A stretch of 45,240 nucleotides of DNA from Candidatus Poribacteria bacterium (GTDB lineage: Bacteria > Poribacteria > WGA-4E > WGA-3G). The position numbers and the translations under genes were made by a program. Below, piece after piece: positions 8,245-17,214 of this stretch (position 1 is its first letter; every line of letters begins with the position of its first letter). Location of the stretch: NCBI GenBank assembly GCA_009845545.1, contig VXZK01000191.1:1-45240 (forward strand), given 5' to 3'. The notes under the pieces were generated by a model. The model saw only the letters and a program-made list of their open reading frames with translations. It was not told the DNA's origin and searched no databases.

Positions 8245-11200
8245 TTAATCATCCGCTGGAACTGCAGCACCTAACAGGTCTTCATCTGAAACGGTTTGGA
8301 ACCGCGCTTCAGGATTTCTCAGCACCAAGCTGCGCAAGTCTGTCGTAATCGCGTAAAGGGCAGGCATTACGAACAGCGTCATCGTGGTTGCAAGCGCAAG
8401 TCCGAAAATGATGGTATACGCCATCGGCATCCAGATAGGCGATTTACCGCCAAGCCCGATTGCCATCGGAATGAGTCCGATAATTGTCGTCAGTGAGGTG
8501 AGGATAATCGGACGCAGGCGGACACTCCCACCTTTCAGAATCGCATACCATTTGTTATAACCGTTTTCTCGGTACTTGTTGATGAAGTCAATAAGTACAA
8601 TGGAATCGTTGACCACAATCCCTGAGAGCGCGACGATACCAAACATGGCGACCATACTAAGCGTTGCATTGGAAAGAAGCAATCCGACCATCGCACCTAT
8701 CATGCCGAATGGAACAGCGAACATAATGATGATCGGTTGTATAAATGATTTGAATTGCGCGCCTAATACCACATAAATTAATAACAGCCCCACAATAAAC
8801 AATTTCCACAACTCCGAAAAAGATTCAATAATCTCATCGAAAACCCCTCGAAAATCGAGTTGATACCCTGGATACAAAGATTCAATATCCGCGAATGCGG
8901 TCATTAATGCCTGATTCACTTCAAAAGGCGTTGTTTTTTCCCTATCGACGGAGGCGTAAACCGTAATCGCCCGTTCTCCATCAAACCGACGGATATCAGA
9001 ATATCCTTTCTCTTCCGTGATGTCAGCAACATCTTTGAGTGGAACAATTGCACCCGTGGGTGTTGCGATTAACAGATTATTGAGTTCTGCGAGATTTTGA
9101 AGAGTATCTTCCTCGTATTTGACAACGACATCAATTGCTTCGTCTGCTTCACGGTAGGTTGTCGCTTTAGCACCTTCAATCGCAGTGCGAACGGTTTGTG
9201 CGATTTGGAATGTCGTAAGTCCGTATTGGTGCGCCTTCTCTGGTTTTAGGTATATTCGGAGTTCAGATTTGCCGATACGAAAGTCGTCTTGAATATCATA
9301 AACGCCGTCCATCTGATGGAGTCTTTCTTTCAGCACATCAGCAAGTGCTGTGAGTTGGTTGAACCGGGGTCCCTTTACTTTCACTTCCACGTCTCGTCCT
9401 TGCGGGGGACCCCCTTCTTGTGTGACAAAATTCAATTCCTCAATACCACTAATTATTGCGGTTTCCTTCCGCAGGCCAGCGATGATTTCATCCACACCTC
9501 GAGTGCGTTCCTGTTTAGGTGTAAGTTCAACAATTACCTCACCGAAATTGGATCCATAGGTAACACCTTGTACGATTCCTGCATTGTATGTATGAATACC
9601 GATGTTACTAACAATTGCGGCAACTTCTGTTGATGGCAACGTCTTGGCAGCGGTTTCAATCTGCGTGACGATCTCTGATGTCTCCTGGATCCCGTAAGAG
9701 GGCGGCATTTCGGCTTGAACGAAAAATTGAGGAAAATCTTCGCCGGGGAAGAGTTCCTTGTCAAGAATAAAAAATGCACCGACGCACGCAAAAAGTCCAA
9801 TCCAGAGAACACTCCCGACAAAGGCGTACCGGTGTCGGATGGTTGTTTTCAGGATTCTGACATATCGGTTCCGAATGAAGTCAAAAAACGTCGCAAACCA
9901 CGCAAAAAAGCCGGTGATGCGGACACCTATAGTAAACGCTTCGCGAGATCGAGTCCGGACACTCTCAAGTCTGCTGCGTCCTGTCTGAATTTTGGTTCTT
10001 CCCCATTCAGCGACGTGTGCTGGTAAAATCACGAAGACTTCAAAAAGAGAAGCAATCAACACCAGAATCGCCATGATAGGGACGACCCGCATGAACTGAC
10101 CGGCAGTTCCAGACATGAACATCAGGGGACCAAACGCGCAAATTGTTGTCAAACTTGCAGCTAAAACCGGCCAACCTACCTCTTGTGCACCGCGAATAGC
10201 GGCAACTTTCGGAGATTCACCCGCCTCGGTGTGACGGTAGATGTTTTCTATGACGACAATCGCGTCGTCAACAACAATGCCGACGACTAAAATAAGTCCA
10301 AACAGGGAGACACTACTCAGGGAATAGCCCGCGATCGACATAAACCAGAAGGTCGCCATGAATGCGACCGGTATGCCAAGTGCCGCGAACACAGCATTCC
10401 GCCACCCGATAAACAAGAGCAGCATCAGCACAACAAGCACCAACCCAAATATCGCGTTCGTTTCCAAAATACCTAACCGTTCTTTTAAAATGACGGAGTA
10501 GTCGTTAACCGCTGTTAATTCAGCATCTTCCGGGAGGTCGCTTTTCCGTTTTTCAACCAATTCCCGAAGTTGGGCAACTAACGCAATCGTGTTTCCTTCA
10601 GACTTTTTTTGCACGCTCAGACTAATGGAAGATTTTCCGTTAGTTCGTGATAAGGTCCGTGCTTCTTCGTAGGTATCTGAGACAGTCGCAACGTCGCTAA
10701 GGCGGAGTGGGGTTCCAGTCGGTTGAACGGCAATAATCGTTTCGCCGATAGTGTCTGGGTTCGAGAATTCGCCCATGGTGCGGACCATGAACTCTGTATT
10801 GCCGAGTTCCATGGTGCCAGCCGGTAAATTCAAATTGCTCGCACCGAGTGCTGTGATGATTGCTGCAATCGGAAGTTGATATGCTTTCAACCGATCAGGG
10901 TTCACTTCAACCCAAATTTCTCTTTCTCGAAGTCCGGCTATTCGGACAGCCGCAATATTTTTAATGTCTAAGATTTCATCCTTTAAGTTTTCGGCGATAT
11001 TCCGCATCTGGGATTCCGAAATATCACCCCCTACAACAACCGTCAACATCGGAAAACCGGAGGAGATGTCGAGTTCTATAACTTGTGGATCCTCTAAAAT
11101 TTCTTCGGGGAGTTCATTCACCTGTTCTACGGCGGTTCGGAGGTTTTCAAGCTCTTTATCGAACTCGCGATCACTCATCTCTTCAAAATCGACAGTGATG

Positions 11201-11472
11201 ATAGATCTACCTTCCGAAGAGTTGGAAAGCAATAAATTAATTTTATTAACGTTCTCTTCAATAGCGTCTTCAATAGGAGCGGTGACAAGTTTTTCAACCT
11301 CTTCTGGAGAGGCACCCGGATATAGCGTTGTGACAGTTGCGGTCTGTAATGCGATTTCTGGTGTGAGTTCCCGTGGTAGGTTTATCCATGCATACCCCCC
11401 GAAAAGGATAATAATAATCATTAGCAGATTCGCTAAGACCGGGTTGTTTACGGACATTTTGGGAATGGACAT
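8245..11472 (-). CDS. RND family efflux transporter, AcrB/MexB-like
   Basis: 1075-aa inner-membrane proton-driven exporter with the two-fold RND layout: TM1 at about 12-30, a large periplasmic loop, TM2-6, then the same again. TM4 carries the proton-relay acidic pair in VVGIVVDDAIVVIENIYRH, and the second half has GIVVNDSIVLIDFINKYRENG. It starts MSIPKMSVNNPVLANLL, usual for the family, with AAGGAG upstream. No membrane-fusion protein or outer-membrane channel gene lies beside it: downstream is the Gfo/Idh gene, upstream a secreted protein. Partners are therefore encoded elsewhere. Substrate unknown. Confidence 0.92.
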   Translation of the reverse strand: MSIPKMSVNNPVLANLLMIIIILFGGYAWINLPRELTPEIALQTATVTTLYPGASPEEVEKLVTAPIEDAIEENVNKINLLLSNSSEGRSIITVDFEEMSDREFDKELENLRTAVEQVNELPEEILEDPQVIELDISSGFPMLTVVVGGDISESQMRNIAENLKDEILDIKNIAAVRIAGLREREIWVEVNPDRLKAYQLPIAAIITALGASNLNLPAGTMELGNTEFMVRTMGEFSNPDTIGETIIAVQPTGTPLRLSDVATVSDTYEEARTLSRTNGKSSISLSVQKKSEGNTIALVAQLRELVEKRKSDLPEDAELTAVNDYSVILKERLGILETNAIFGLVLVVLMLLLFIGWRNAVFAALGIPVAFMATFWFMSIAGYSLSSVSLFGLILVVGIVVDDAIVVIENIYRHTEAGESPKVAAIRGAQEVGWPVLAASLTTICAFGPLMFMSGTAGQFMRVVPIMAILVLIASLFEVFVILPAHVAEWGRTKIQTGRSRLESVRTRSREAFTIGVRITGFFAWFATFFDFIRNRYVRILKTTIRHRYAFVGSVLWIGLFACVGAFFILDKELFPGEDFPQFFVQAEMPPSYGIQETSEIVTQIETAAKTLPSTEVAAIVSNIGIHTYNAGIVQGVTYGSNFGEVIVELTPKQERTRGVDEIIAGLRKETAIISGIEELNFVTQEGGPPQGRDVEVKVKGPRFNQLTALADVLKERLHQMDGVYDIQDDFRIGKSELRIYLKPEKAHQYGLTTFQIAQTVRTAIEGAKATTYREADEAIDVVVKYEEDTLQNLAELNNLLIATPTGAIVPLKDVADITEEKGYSDIRRFDGERAITVYASVDREKTTPFEVNQALMTAFADIESLYPGYQLDFRGVFDEIIESFSELWKLFIVGLLLIYVVLGAQFKSFIQPIIIMFAVPFGMIGAMVGLLLSNATLSMVAMFGIVALSGIVVNDSIVLIDFINKYRENGYNKWYAILKGGSVRLRPIILTSLTTIIGLIPMAIGLGGKSPIWMPMAYTIIFGLALATTMTLFVMPALYAITTDLRSLVLRNPEARFQTVSDEDLLGAAVPADD

Positions 11473-11579
11473 GGCAGTAGCGTTTCTCCTTGTGCTTTAC
11501 GTTTCTTTACGCAGTTGTCTTTTATAAAAACGGATTTAGGGGCAGTGCTAACACCACCCCGTTTTGAATTGGCTGACAG

Positions 11580-12314
11580 TTATCGGTTCGTTTTGAGATT
11601 ACCCCATGTTGTTGCTAATTTACCTTCAGACTCGACTGCGAAAGGTTCAATCCCGTCGCCGTCAATAGAGAGTGTATCCACAAGAAATGTAACGGTTTGG
11701 CCACCCCAATTGTTCATAAAACCGATACCAACCCGCTTGACATCAAACTTGTGGTTCCACGTTTTGTCACCAGAGAGCGTCCACTCATCTTTTTCGTTCT
11801 CTCGGTAGTAACCAGAGAAGACATCGTCCTCTTTGACAATCTTAAGATGGAGCGGGACATCGAAACCGGTTTGGAAGTGTCCCTTGTCTTGCCAACCACC
11901 TTGGACCATACTCCCGATGAGCGTTTTTTGGGGTTGATTGGCTTCACCGCCAAATAGGAAGCAGGCATAGTTCAGATCCTCAGCGCTATAGAGGAAAATA
12001 CCGATCCATGCATCGGCGGGTTTATCCGGTTCAGTGATGAAAATCCCACTCACCGTTATATTTTTAGCGGCACTTTTGGGGACTTCTCGTTCAAGCATCG
12101 GTTTGTCAGGAGTTGTGTGTCCCCAGTTACCTGGATTTGTCATTTGTAAGAAGCCGTCTTTGACTTCAAACGTCGTTTTCTTAGCATTATGGTCACGGAA
12201 TTCCCAACCTTCAGCGAGTTCATTGCCATCAAACGGGTCGGTCCATACATCAGCGGACACTACCCGTGTGAGACAAAGCATCAGGATTCCGCATACGAAA
12301 ATCGTAATTCTCAT
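11580..12314 (-). CDS. Secreted DUF1349-like concanavalin-fold protein with conserved tail
   Basis: 244 aa. Signal peptide at about 1-21 (MRITIFVCGILMLCLTRVVSA, cut after VSA). The rest looks like an all-beta concanavalin-like domain (WTDPFDGNEL..GWEFRD at the start, AWIGIFLYS, VKRVGIGFMNN, FLVDTLSIDGDG), similar in layout to DUF1349 or GH16-like lectin domains that bind carbohydrate. No catalytic residues are evident. The last 13 residues, KLATTWGNLKTNR, match the tail of the next upstream gene although the domains differ, which suggests a shared C-terminal module. AGGAGG precedes the ATG. Function unknown, probably extracytoplasmic binding. Confidence 0.7.
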   Translation of the reverse strand: MRITIFVCGILMLCLTRVVSADVWTDPFDGNELAEGWEFRDHNAKKTTFEVKDGFLQMTNPGNWGHTTPDKPMLEREVPKSAAKNITVSGIFITEPDKPADAWIGIFLYSAEDLNYACFLFGGEANQPQKTLIGSMVQGGWQDKGHFQTGFDVPLHLKIVKEDDVFSGYYRENEKDEWTLSGDKTWNHKFDVKRVGIGFMNNWGGQTVTFLVDTLSIDGDGIEPFAVESEGKLATTWGNLKTNR

Positions 12315-12436
12315 GGTAATCCTCCTATTGGTTTAAGACATTATAGCATGTTACGTGATGTTATAGTTAACAAAAAACAGAGAGGATTTAACAGAAATAT
12401 TGGAATTACAGAGCGACGTATGCCCTTAATTGCAGA

Positions 12437-13216
12437 TTATTGATGCGCTTTAAGGGTTGCCCAGGTTGTAGTCAATTTGTTCGTCGGTGCGACCGCCAAC
12501 CCACCCAGTGCTTTAGCCAATCCGTGATCCATGATAGTTGTCAGATCGTCTTCAGTGAGGACGACGTTGAAAATAGCGGCTTCATCAATGATACCGACGA
12601 AGTATGAACCGCCCCCCCATCTACCGATCTCAACGGCGTTCCCCGTTACAGCGATGGCACCAGGACGTGTACTTACACCAGCACGTTCGCCGTTCACGTA
12701 CACAACGAGATGCTCGTTTTTGGCATTGCTGTCGTACGTCGCTGCGAAATGGATCCACGTGTCTTCATCAGGGACAACTGCGGAGGCTCGCGGTTCCCAA
12801 CTGCCGCCAGGTTTGACAAACGCTGACATTTTATTTCCTTCTTGTGGTGGGTCAATGCGTAGCAGATACTCGTCGCTTTTTGCAATAAGCTGCCGCCAAT
12901 CTCCGATGTCTGTGGCAAAAAACCATGCCATCATCGTGAACTCTTCGCCCGCTTGTAATGCCGGTGTTGACTCAATTGAGACCCACTGTCCACCATCAAA
13001 CTCAAGTGCTTTGCCGAATTTACCATCTTTCCATTTAGCACCGTTGATTTCGCCGTCGTGGTCGTTTCCGGAAGCATCTTTCGTTGTGTTACCGCCACCT
13101 TCATCGAGCAGCCAAACACCGACGGCTGTTTCTGGGTCAATTGCGGTGATACCGACTTGTGGTAGCATCCAAGCGATTGAACAGGTCAGTAGAGCAATCA
13201 ATATTAATTTTCGCAT
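12437..13216 (-). CDS. Secreted LamG-domain protein with conserved tail
   Basis: 259 aa. The N-terminal signal peptide MRKLILIALLTCSIAWMLP is followed by one LamG/concanavalin domain (about 31-225): GVWLLDEGGGNTTKDASGND, FGKALEFDG, FTMMAWFFA, WIHFAATYD, VVYVNGE and GIIDEAAIFNVVLT are classic LamG landmarks. The C-terminus KLTTTWATLKAHQ matches the tail of the protein encoded at 11580-12314. Good ribosome binding site (AAGGAG). The two genes are co-directional with a 122-bp gap. Likely surface or secreted glycan/protein binding; no enzyme motif seen. Confidence 0.8.
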   Translation of the reverse strand: MRKLILIALLTCSIAWMLPQVGITAIDPETAVGVWLLDEGGGNTTKDASGNDHDGEINGAKWKDGKFGKALEFDGGQWVSIESTPALQAGEEFTMMAWFFATDIGDWRQLIAKSDEYLLRIDPPQEGNKMSAFVKPGGSWEPRASAVVPDEDTWIHFAATYDSNAKNEHLVVYVNGERAGVSTRPGAIAVTGNAVEIGRWGGGSYFVGIIDEAAIFNVVLTEDDLTTIMDHGLAKALGGLAVAPTNKLTTTWATLKAHQ

Positions 13217-13235
13217 TTTTATCTCCTTAGTCTAT

Positions 13236-13365
13236 CCTATTTTGGAGGGTTTTCGCTTTAATAATGATTTCGCCCCATTTCCAAAACGCGAGTCCGTGAC
13301 GGCCTAAGTTCTAAATCCTAAAATGGTATATATCATCACTTATCCGAAAACCCTCCTATTTTGGA
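13236..13365. repeat. Inverted plus direct repeat pair
   Basis: GGAGGGTTTTCG (13244-13255) and its exact complement CGAAAACCCTCC (13345-13356) form 12-bp arms about 90 bp apart. CCTATTTTGGA occurs in direct orientation at 13236-13246 and 13355-13365, overlapping both arms. It may be a small non-coding mobile repeat or a control site for the divergent genes. Confidence 0.5.
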
Positions 13366-13586
13366 AAGGGCTATGGTTAAAAATTCTAACGAATCGTGTA
13401 GATTGACATTATTATACCATGCTACAAGTTGCGCGCGCAAATAGAAATTTTGGGGCAATTATCGGATTTCAAATTGGACATCCGATTGGTTCCTTTCACC
13501 TTGTTGGCGGGGTTTCTAACCCGGATTGGTCTCCTTTCATCTTCCAACCTGAACTTTTGACAAAATATTTGCACACCCATTTTGGC

Positions 13587-13615
13587 TTGCAAACTTCGCC
13601 GAAATGTGATAATCT
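13587..13615 (+). promoter_or_regulatory. Possible promoter of glcD operon
   Basis: TTGCAA (13587-13592), a 17-bp spacer and TAATCT (13610-13615), with the alternative GATAAT at 13608. It lies about 50 bp before the ATG. Weak match. Confidence 0.3.
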
Positions 13616-13664
13616 AAATACAATAGTTGTGATTAAGAATTATGTCTCCAAAGGGAAACAGACT

Positions 13665-15098
13665 ATGCACCAGAAAGAACAACTTATTGCTGACCTCTCT
13701 GCACGCCTCGGTCTTAAAAATGTTTTAACGGATGCGACTGCACTGGCTGTATATGAATGTGATGCTGCACCTTCTTTTAAGGCAATGCCAGATATGGTCG
13801 TCTTCGCGGATACGGCGCAACAGGTGTCCGATATTGTAAAGTTGGCGAACAAGTACGACACGCCGTTTATTGCGCGCGGCGGTGGGACAGGTTTAAGCGG
13901 TGGTATGCTCTCTGTTCAAGGTGGGGTTATCATCGCCCTCAATCGGATGGATCGTATCTTAGAGATAGACCTTGAAAACGAACGGGCAGTCATTGAACCC
14001 GGGGTCGTGAATCTATTGTTGACACAGGCTGTGCAAGACCAGGGGTATCACTACGCCCCCGATCCCTCAAGCCAAAAGGCGTGCACGATAGGTGGGAATA
14101 TCGCCGAAAATTCTGGCGGACCGCATACCTTGAAATACGGTGTCACGTCTGACCACGTGCTCGGATTAGAAGTTGTTTTACCTGACGGTGAGATTATTGA
14201 ACTGGGCGGAACGGTTGAGGAAACACCCGGCTACGACCTACGCGGCGTGATGATCGGTTCTGAAGGCACATTTGGCATCGTGACAAAAGCGGTCGTCCGT
14301 CTCACCCGAAATCCGCAAGCGTACCAGACTGCACTTGCTGTCTTTGAAACGATGGACGACGCTTCAAACGCCGTTTCAACGATTATTGGTGAAGGTATTA
14401 TTCCAGCTGCACTCGAAATGATGGATAGCCTCGTTATTCGTGCTTTGGAGGAAGCATTCCAGTTCGGTTTTCCACTTGATGCTGAAGCCATCTTGATTGT
14501 GGAACTTGATGGCATTAAAGCCGGAATGCAGAACCAAACCGACCAGATATTAGAAATCTTTAAACAGCACAACGCGCGGAAGGTGGATTACGCCAAAGAT
14601 GAGGCGGAGCGGCAGCAACTCTGGAAGGCACGGAAGAGCGCATTCGGTTCATTCGGACGACTCGCACCGAACTATATCACCCAAGATGGAGTCGTGCCAC
14701 GGACGACACTACCGAAAGTCTTGCGGCGGATCTCTGAAATCTCCGAGAAGTATCAGATTCCGATCGCGAATGTCTTTCACGCCGGCGATGGCAATATCCA
14801 TCCCATTGTCCTCTTTAACGAACGCGATGCAGACCAGTGTGAGCGGGTGGAGCATGTTAACATGGAGATTCTCTCTGTATGTGCTGAAGTTGGTGGCACA
14901 ATCACAGGGGAGCACGGCATCGGTGTTGAGAAGATGGACTATATGCCTCTCATTTTCAGTCCTGCCGATTTACAGGTGATGGCGACGGTCAAAGAAATTT
15001 TTAATCCAATAGGACTTTGCAATCCAGGGAAGATTTTCCCAACTGCCGAATCTTACAAGAAACTGGGTTTAGAACCCGATGTAGTGAGGAACTTCTAA
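13665..15098 (+). CDS. glcD: FAD-linked oxidase, glycolate oxidase subunit GlcD
   Basis: 477-aa flavoprotein of the VAO/PCMH family. The FAD-binding half has VVFADTAQQVSDIVKLANK, the flavin-contacting loop ARGGGTGLSGG, and YAPDPSSQKACTIGGNIAENSGG. The C-terminal FAD-oxidase domain has NVFHAGDGNIHP (metal/substrate His motif) and GTITGEHGIG, and ends LCNPGKIFP. This is the D-2-hydroxyacid (glycolate or D-lactate) dehydrogenase subunit. ATG 13665 is chosen because the upstream frame is not conserved in character and the length fits. The next small gene starts immediately at the stop codon (TAAATG). The partner GlcE is two genes on; the Fe-S subunit GlcF is missing from the window. Confidence 0.9.
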   Translation: MHQKEQLIADLSARLGLKNVLTDATALAVYECDAAPSFKAMPDMVVFADTAQQVSDIVKLANKYDTPFIARGGGTGLSGGMLSVQGGVIIALNRMDRILEIDLENERAVIEPGVVNLLLTQAVQDQGYHYAPDPSSQKACTIGGNIAENSGGPHTLKYGVTSDHVLGLEVVLPDGEIIELGGTVEETPGYDLRGVMIGSEGTFGIVTKAVVRLTRNPQAYQTALAVFETMDDASNAVSTIIGEGIIPAALEMMDSLVIRALEEAFQFGFPLDAEAILIVELDGIKAGMQNQTDQILEIFKQHNARKVDYAKDEAERQQLWKARKSAFGSFGRLAPNYITQDGVVPRTTLPKVLRRISEISEKYQIPIANVFHAGDGNIHPIVLFNERDADQCERVEHVNMEILSVCAEVGGTITGEHGIGVEKMDYMPLIFSPADLQVMATVKEIFNPIGLCNPGKIFPTAESYKKLGLEPDVVRNF

Positions 15099-15425
15099 AT
15101 GAAAACCTATTCTAAAGATGATGTTATTAACGCGATTCGAGATTTACTTCAGAACGTTACCGAAGTGGAATCTATCGAACATGTGGGGGGGAACGAGTTT
15201 TCCATCCGCATTATTATCAGTAAGACTGACAAGATACCTGTTATCCCTGCCTATAGCTACAAGCAGTTTCTTGACACTTTTGGCTCTTCTTTAGGACATA
15301 AATTTAATTCTGAAGGTAGTATCTCAAGCACCGATGATAGAATGGAATACCTTGATAGCAAATCAGGGGAGTACTGGACGAGACAGATTAACGTCAGTCT
15401 TGACCAGATTAATGTGGAAGGATAG
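15099..15425 (+). CDS. Hypothetical protein between glcD and glcE
   Basis: 108 aa, unrecognised. It is acidic and probably alpha/beta, with no signal peptide or membrane segment. Readable elements are an N-terminal helix (DDVINAIRDLLQNV), strands EFSIRIIIS and WTRQINVSL, and Ser/Asp-rich turns. It begins with the base right after the glcD stop, so translation is probably coupled. The following small membrane protein is 7 bp downstream. The base composition is a little more AT-rich than glcD. It may be an inserted cargo pair rather than part of the oxidase. Confidence 0.65.
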   Translation: MKTYSKDDVINAIRDLLQNVTEVESIEHVGGNEFSIRIIISKTDKIPVIPAYSYKQFLDTFGSSLGHKFNSEGSISSTDDRMEYLDSKSGEYWTRQINVSLDQINVEG

Positions 15426-15432
15426 GGTAGCG

Positions 15433-15675
15433 ATGAAAACAGAAGTAATAATTGCCTTGATTGCAGCAGGAGTACCTGTATTACTCGCTGTAGTAGGAGG
15501 CATAATATGGATTGTTCGGGAGTTCGGAAAAGTTAATTCGCGATTATCGCTACTTGAACAGAGTGTAAAACGCTTGGAAGATTCACCTATTTACAAGGCA
15601 CCTTTCCAACCGGGACAGTTTGAAAACATAGAGGAATTTGAAATAATAATTCGCCCTAAGCAATCTGAGACATAA
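15433..15675 (+). CDS. Small single-pass membrane protein with coiled coil
   Basis: 80 aa, unrecognised family. One N-terminal transmembrane helix (about 5-26, VIIALIAAGVPVLLAVVGG then IIWIV) is followed by a short amphipathic, coiled-coil-like helix (VNSRLSLLEQSVKRLED) and a Glu-rich tail. ATG 15433 is preferred over a longer frame from 15334, which overlaps the previous gene. It sits 7 bp after the 108-aa gene, so the two form a pair. Role unknown; possibly a membrane anchor for its neighbour. Confidence 0.6.
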   Translation: MKTEVIIALIAAGVPVLLAVVGGIIWIVREFGKVNSRLSLLEQSVKRLEDSPIYKAPFQPGQFENIEEFEIIIRPKQSET

Positions 15676-15694
15676 CCCTCTAAGACATATTTAG

Positions 15695-15713
15695 CAGCAA
15701 GTCAATCTTGCTG
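15695..15713. other. Perfect stem-loop before glcE
   Basis: CAGCAAG, loop TCAAT, CTTGCTG: a 7-bp stem in the 115-bp gap between the small membrane protein and glcE. No adjacent T-run, so attenuator, processing site or chance. Confidence 0.35.
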
Positions 15714-15790
15714 ACGGACAGGTTTTTAGATGGCGTTTCAAAAGCCTCAGAGAGAAAATAGCTATCATAGTGTGGAAGAAAGAGAAATAC

Positions 15791-17131
15791 ATGGAAAATT
15801 CACGTGCACTGCACGATGAACTTAAGCATATTGTTGGAGAATCCGGCATCCTGCCAGAGGCGCAGATAGCCGCTTACACTTTTGATGGACATGTTCCGAA
15901 GGCAGTCGTTTTGCCAGCATCTGTTCAGGAGATGCAAGAGATACTCCAATTTGCGTCAAAAAAAGACTTATCGGTTATGCCTGCAGGGGCAGGCACGAAA
16001 CTCGGCATCGGGAACCTGCCACAGAAAGTAGATATCGTGCTGGCAACAACTCGTCTGAATAGTGTGGTAGAATATGAACCCGCGGATCTAACCGTCACCG
16101 TGGAAGCAGGTATCCGTTTAGCAGCCTTGCAAGCCGTGTTGGCACAACATCGACAATACCTTGCGTTGGATCCGCCCTATACGGATCGATGCACCCTCGG
16201 TGGAATTGTCGCAACAAACGCGAGTGGTTCGCTCCGCCTTCGACACGGAGCTGCCCGAAACCAAGTCTTGGGCTTACGGGTCGTTCACGCGGACGGGACT
16301 GTCGTCAAGAGCGGTGGTAAAGTGGTGAAAAATGTTGCAGGTTATGATCTTAACAAACTCTATATCGGTGCTTTTGGAACGCTCGGCATCATCACCGAAG
16401 TGACGCTCAAGTTGTCACCAATACCAGCACATGAAGCAATATTTGTAGCAGACTTTCAGAACGTTCAAGGCGCGATTGACACCGGCTTAAGCATTATAGG
16501 TTCGCAGATACTTCCGATGTTTGTAAATCTATCCATAGACTCTGATTTTGTTGGGACAGTAACGGATAATGCTACGAATACGAAAAGACCGACGCTGGTG
16601 GTCGGGTTCGGTGGGGATCCCGAAACTGTGGCATGGCAATTGACGGAGTGTCGAGAAATTATGGAACAAAACGGAGCGTTGGGTGTCACAATTACTGAAG
16701 GCGAATCGCGAGTGCACCTTCAGGAAGCTATTCGGGAATTCCCCGCGACCGATAGGGATACCGAGAGCGTAATTGCCAAGTTAAACCTGAAACGCACCGG
16801 TATCGCCGAATGTGCTGCACAAATTATGGGCGCAAGTTGGGCGCGTGATGCCCAGGTAATGGCACTCCTTGGAAGTGGCATATTGTATTTTTCTATTCCT
16901 GTTACGCCGGATACTGATTTTGCAGTGCTTGCGAATGCGCTAACGCAGCTGCGTCAATCTGCAATGGAGGCACGGGGAAACCTTATCGTAGAAGCTGCAC
17001 CACCTGAACTTAAACAGCATATTGACGTTTGGGGACCCGTCGGAGACACGCTCGGTTTAATGAAACAGGTTAAGGATAGGTTTGATGTGCAGGGTTTGTT
17101 GAACCCGGGGAGGTTTGTCTCTGGTATTTAG
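15791..17131 (+). CDS. glcE: FAD-binding oxidase, glycolate oxidase subunit GlcE
   Basis: 446-aa VAO/PCMH-type flavoprotein. PASVQEMQEILQFASKK, then MPAGAGTKLGIG (FAD loop), LDPPYTDRCTLGGIVATNAS, LRLRHGAARNQVLGLRVV and KVVKNVAGYDLNKLYIGAFG are the GlcE landmarks; the C-terminus ends LLNPGRF. It lacks the GlcD-type HAGDGN and GEHGIG motifs, as expected for GlcE. ATG 15791 has GGAAGAAAGAG upstream; a GTG at 15770 is possible. With GlcD it should oxidise glycolate or a related D-2-hydroxyacid at the membrane, passing electrons through GlcF, which is not here. Confidence 0.88.
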   Translation: MENSRALHDELKHIVGESGILPEAQIAAYTFDGHVPKAVVLPASVQEMQEILQFASKKDLSVMPAGAGTKLGIGNLPQKVDIVLATTRLNSVVEYEPADLTVTVEAGIRLAALQAVLAQHRQYLALDPPYTDRCTLGGIVATNASGSLRLRHGAARNQVLGLRVVHADGTVVKSGGKVVKNVAGYDLNKLYIGAFGTLGIITEVTLKLSPIPAHEAIFVADFQNVQGAIDTGLSIIGSQILPMFVNLSIDSDFVGTVTDNATNTKRPTLVVGFGGDPETVAWQLTECREIMEQNGALGVTITEGESRVHLQEAIREFPATDRDTESVIAKLNLKRTGIAECAAQIMGASWARDAQVMALLGSGILYFSIPVTPDTDFAVLANALTQLRQSAMEARGNLIVEAAPPELKQHIDVWGPVGDTLGLMKQVKDRFDVQGLLNPGRFVSGI

Positions 17132-17214
17132 TTTTGCTCTGTTTTTTGTTGAAGATTCACGATGCTCACCCCGAAAATATTGGGCAAGCGACGGAGTGCC
17201 CATTTGATCGAGAT

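Larger units (their letters stand above)
13217..13664. other. 448-bp divergent intergenic region
   Basis: Lies between the LamG gene (-) and glcD (+). It contains the long inverted/direct repeat at 13236-13365, a small hairpin with 7-bp arms (ATCGGAT 13461-13467, ATCCGAT 13480-13486), a GGGTT/AACCC hairpin (13510-13522), and a pair of near direct repeats, CCGATTGGT-TCCTTTCACCTT (13482-13502) and CCGGATTGGTCTCCTTTCATCTT (13521-13543). A weak glcD promoter follows. The open frame that extends glcD back to 13419 has no family similarity, so I treat it as non-coding. Confidence 0.5.

Noticed and set aside
8245..11472. Complete tripartite efflux operon
   Set aside because: Only the inner-membrane RND pump is present. 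Flanking genes are not a membrane-fusion protein or outer-membrane channel.
10964..11527. 187-residue plus-strand frame opposite the 5-prime end of the RND gene
   Set aside because: Serine-rich reverse reading of conserved RND sequence; no start signal.
12531..13307. 258-residue plus-strand frame opposite the LamG gene
   Set aside because: Antisense shadow: Ser/Pro/Thr-rich low-complexity translation, while the minus strand encodes a textbook LamG protein with a signal peptide.
13419..13664. 82-residue N-terminal extension of GlcD
   Set aside because: The extension covers repeats and a possible promoter, has no flavoprotein similarity, and the family length fits the ATG at 13665.
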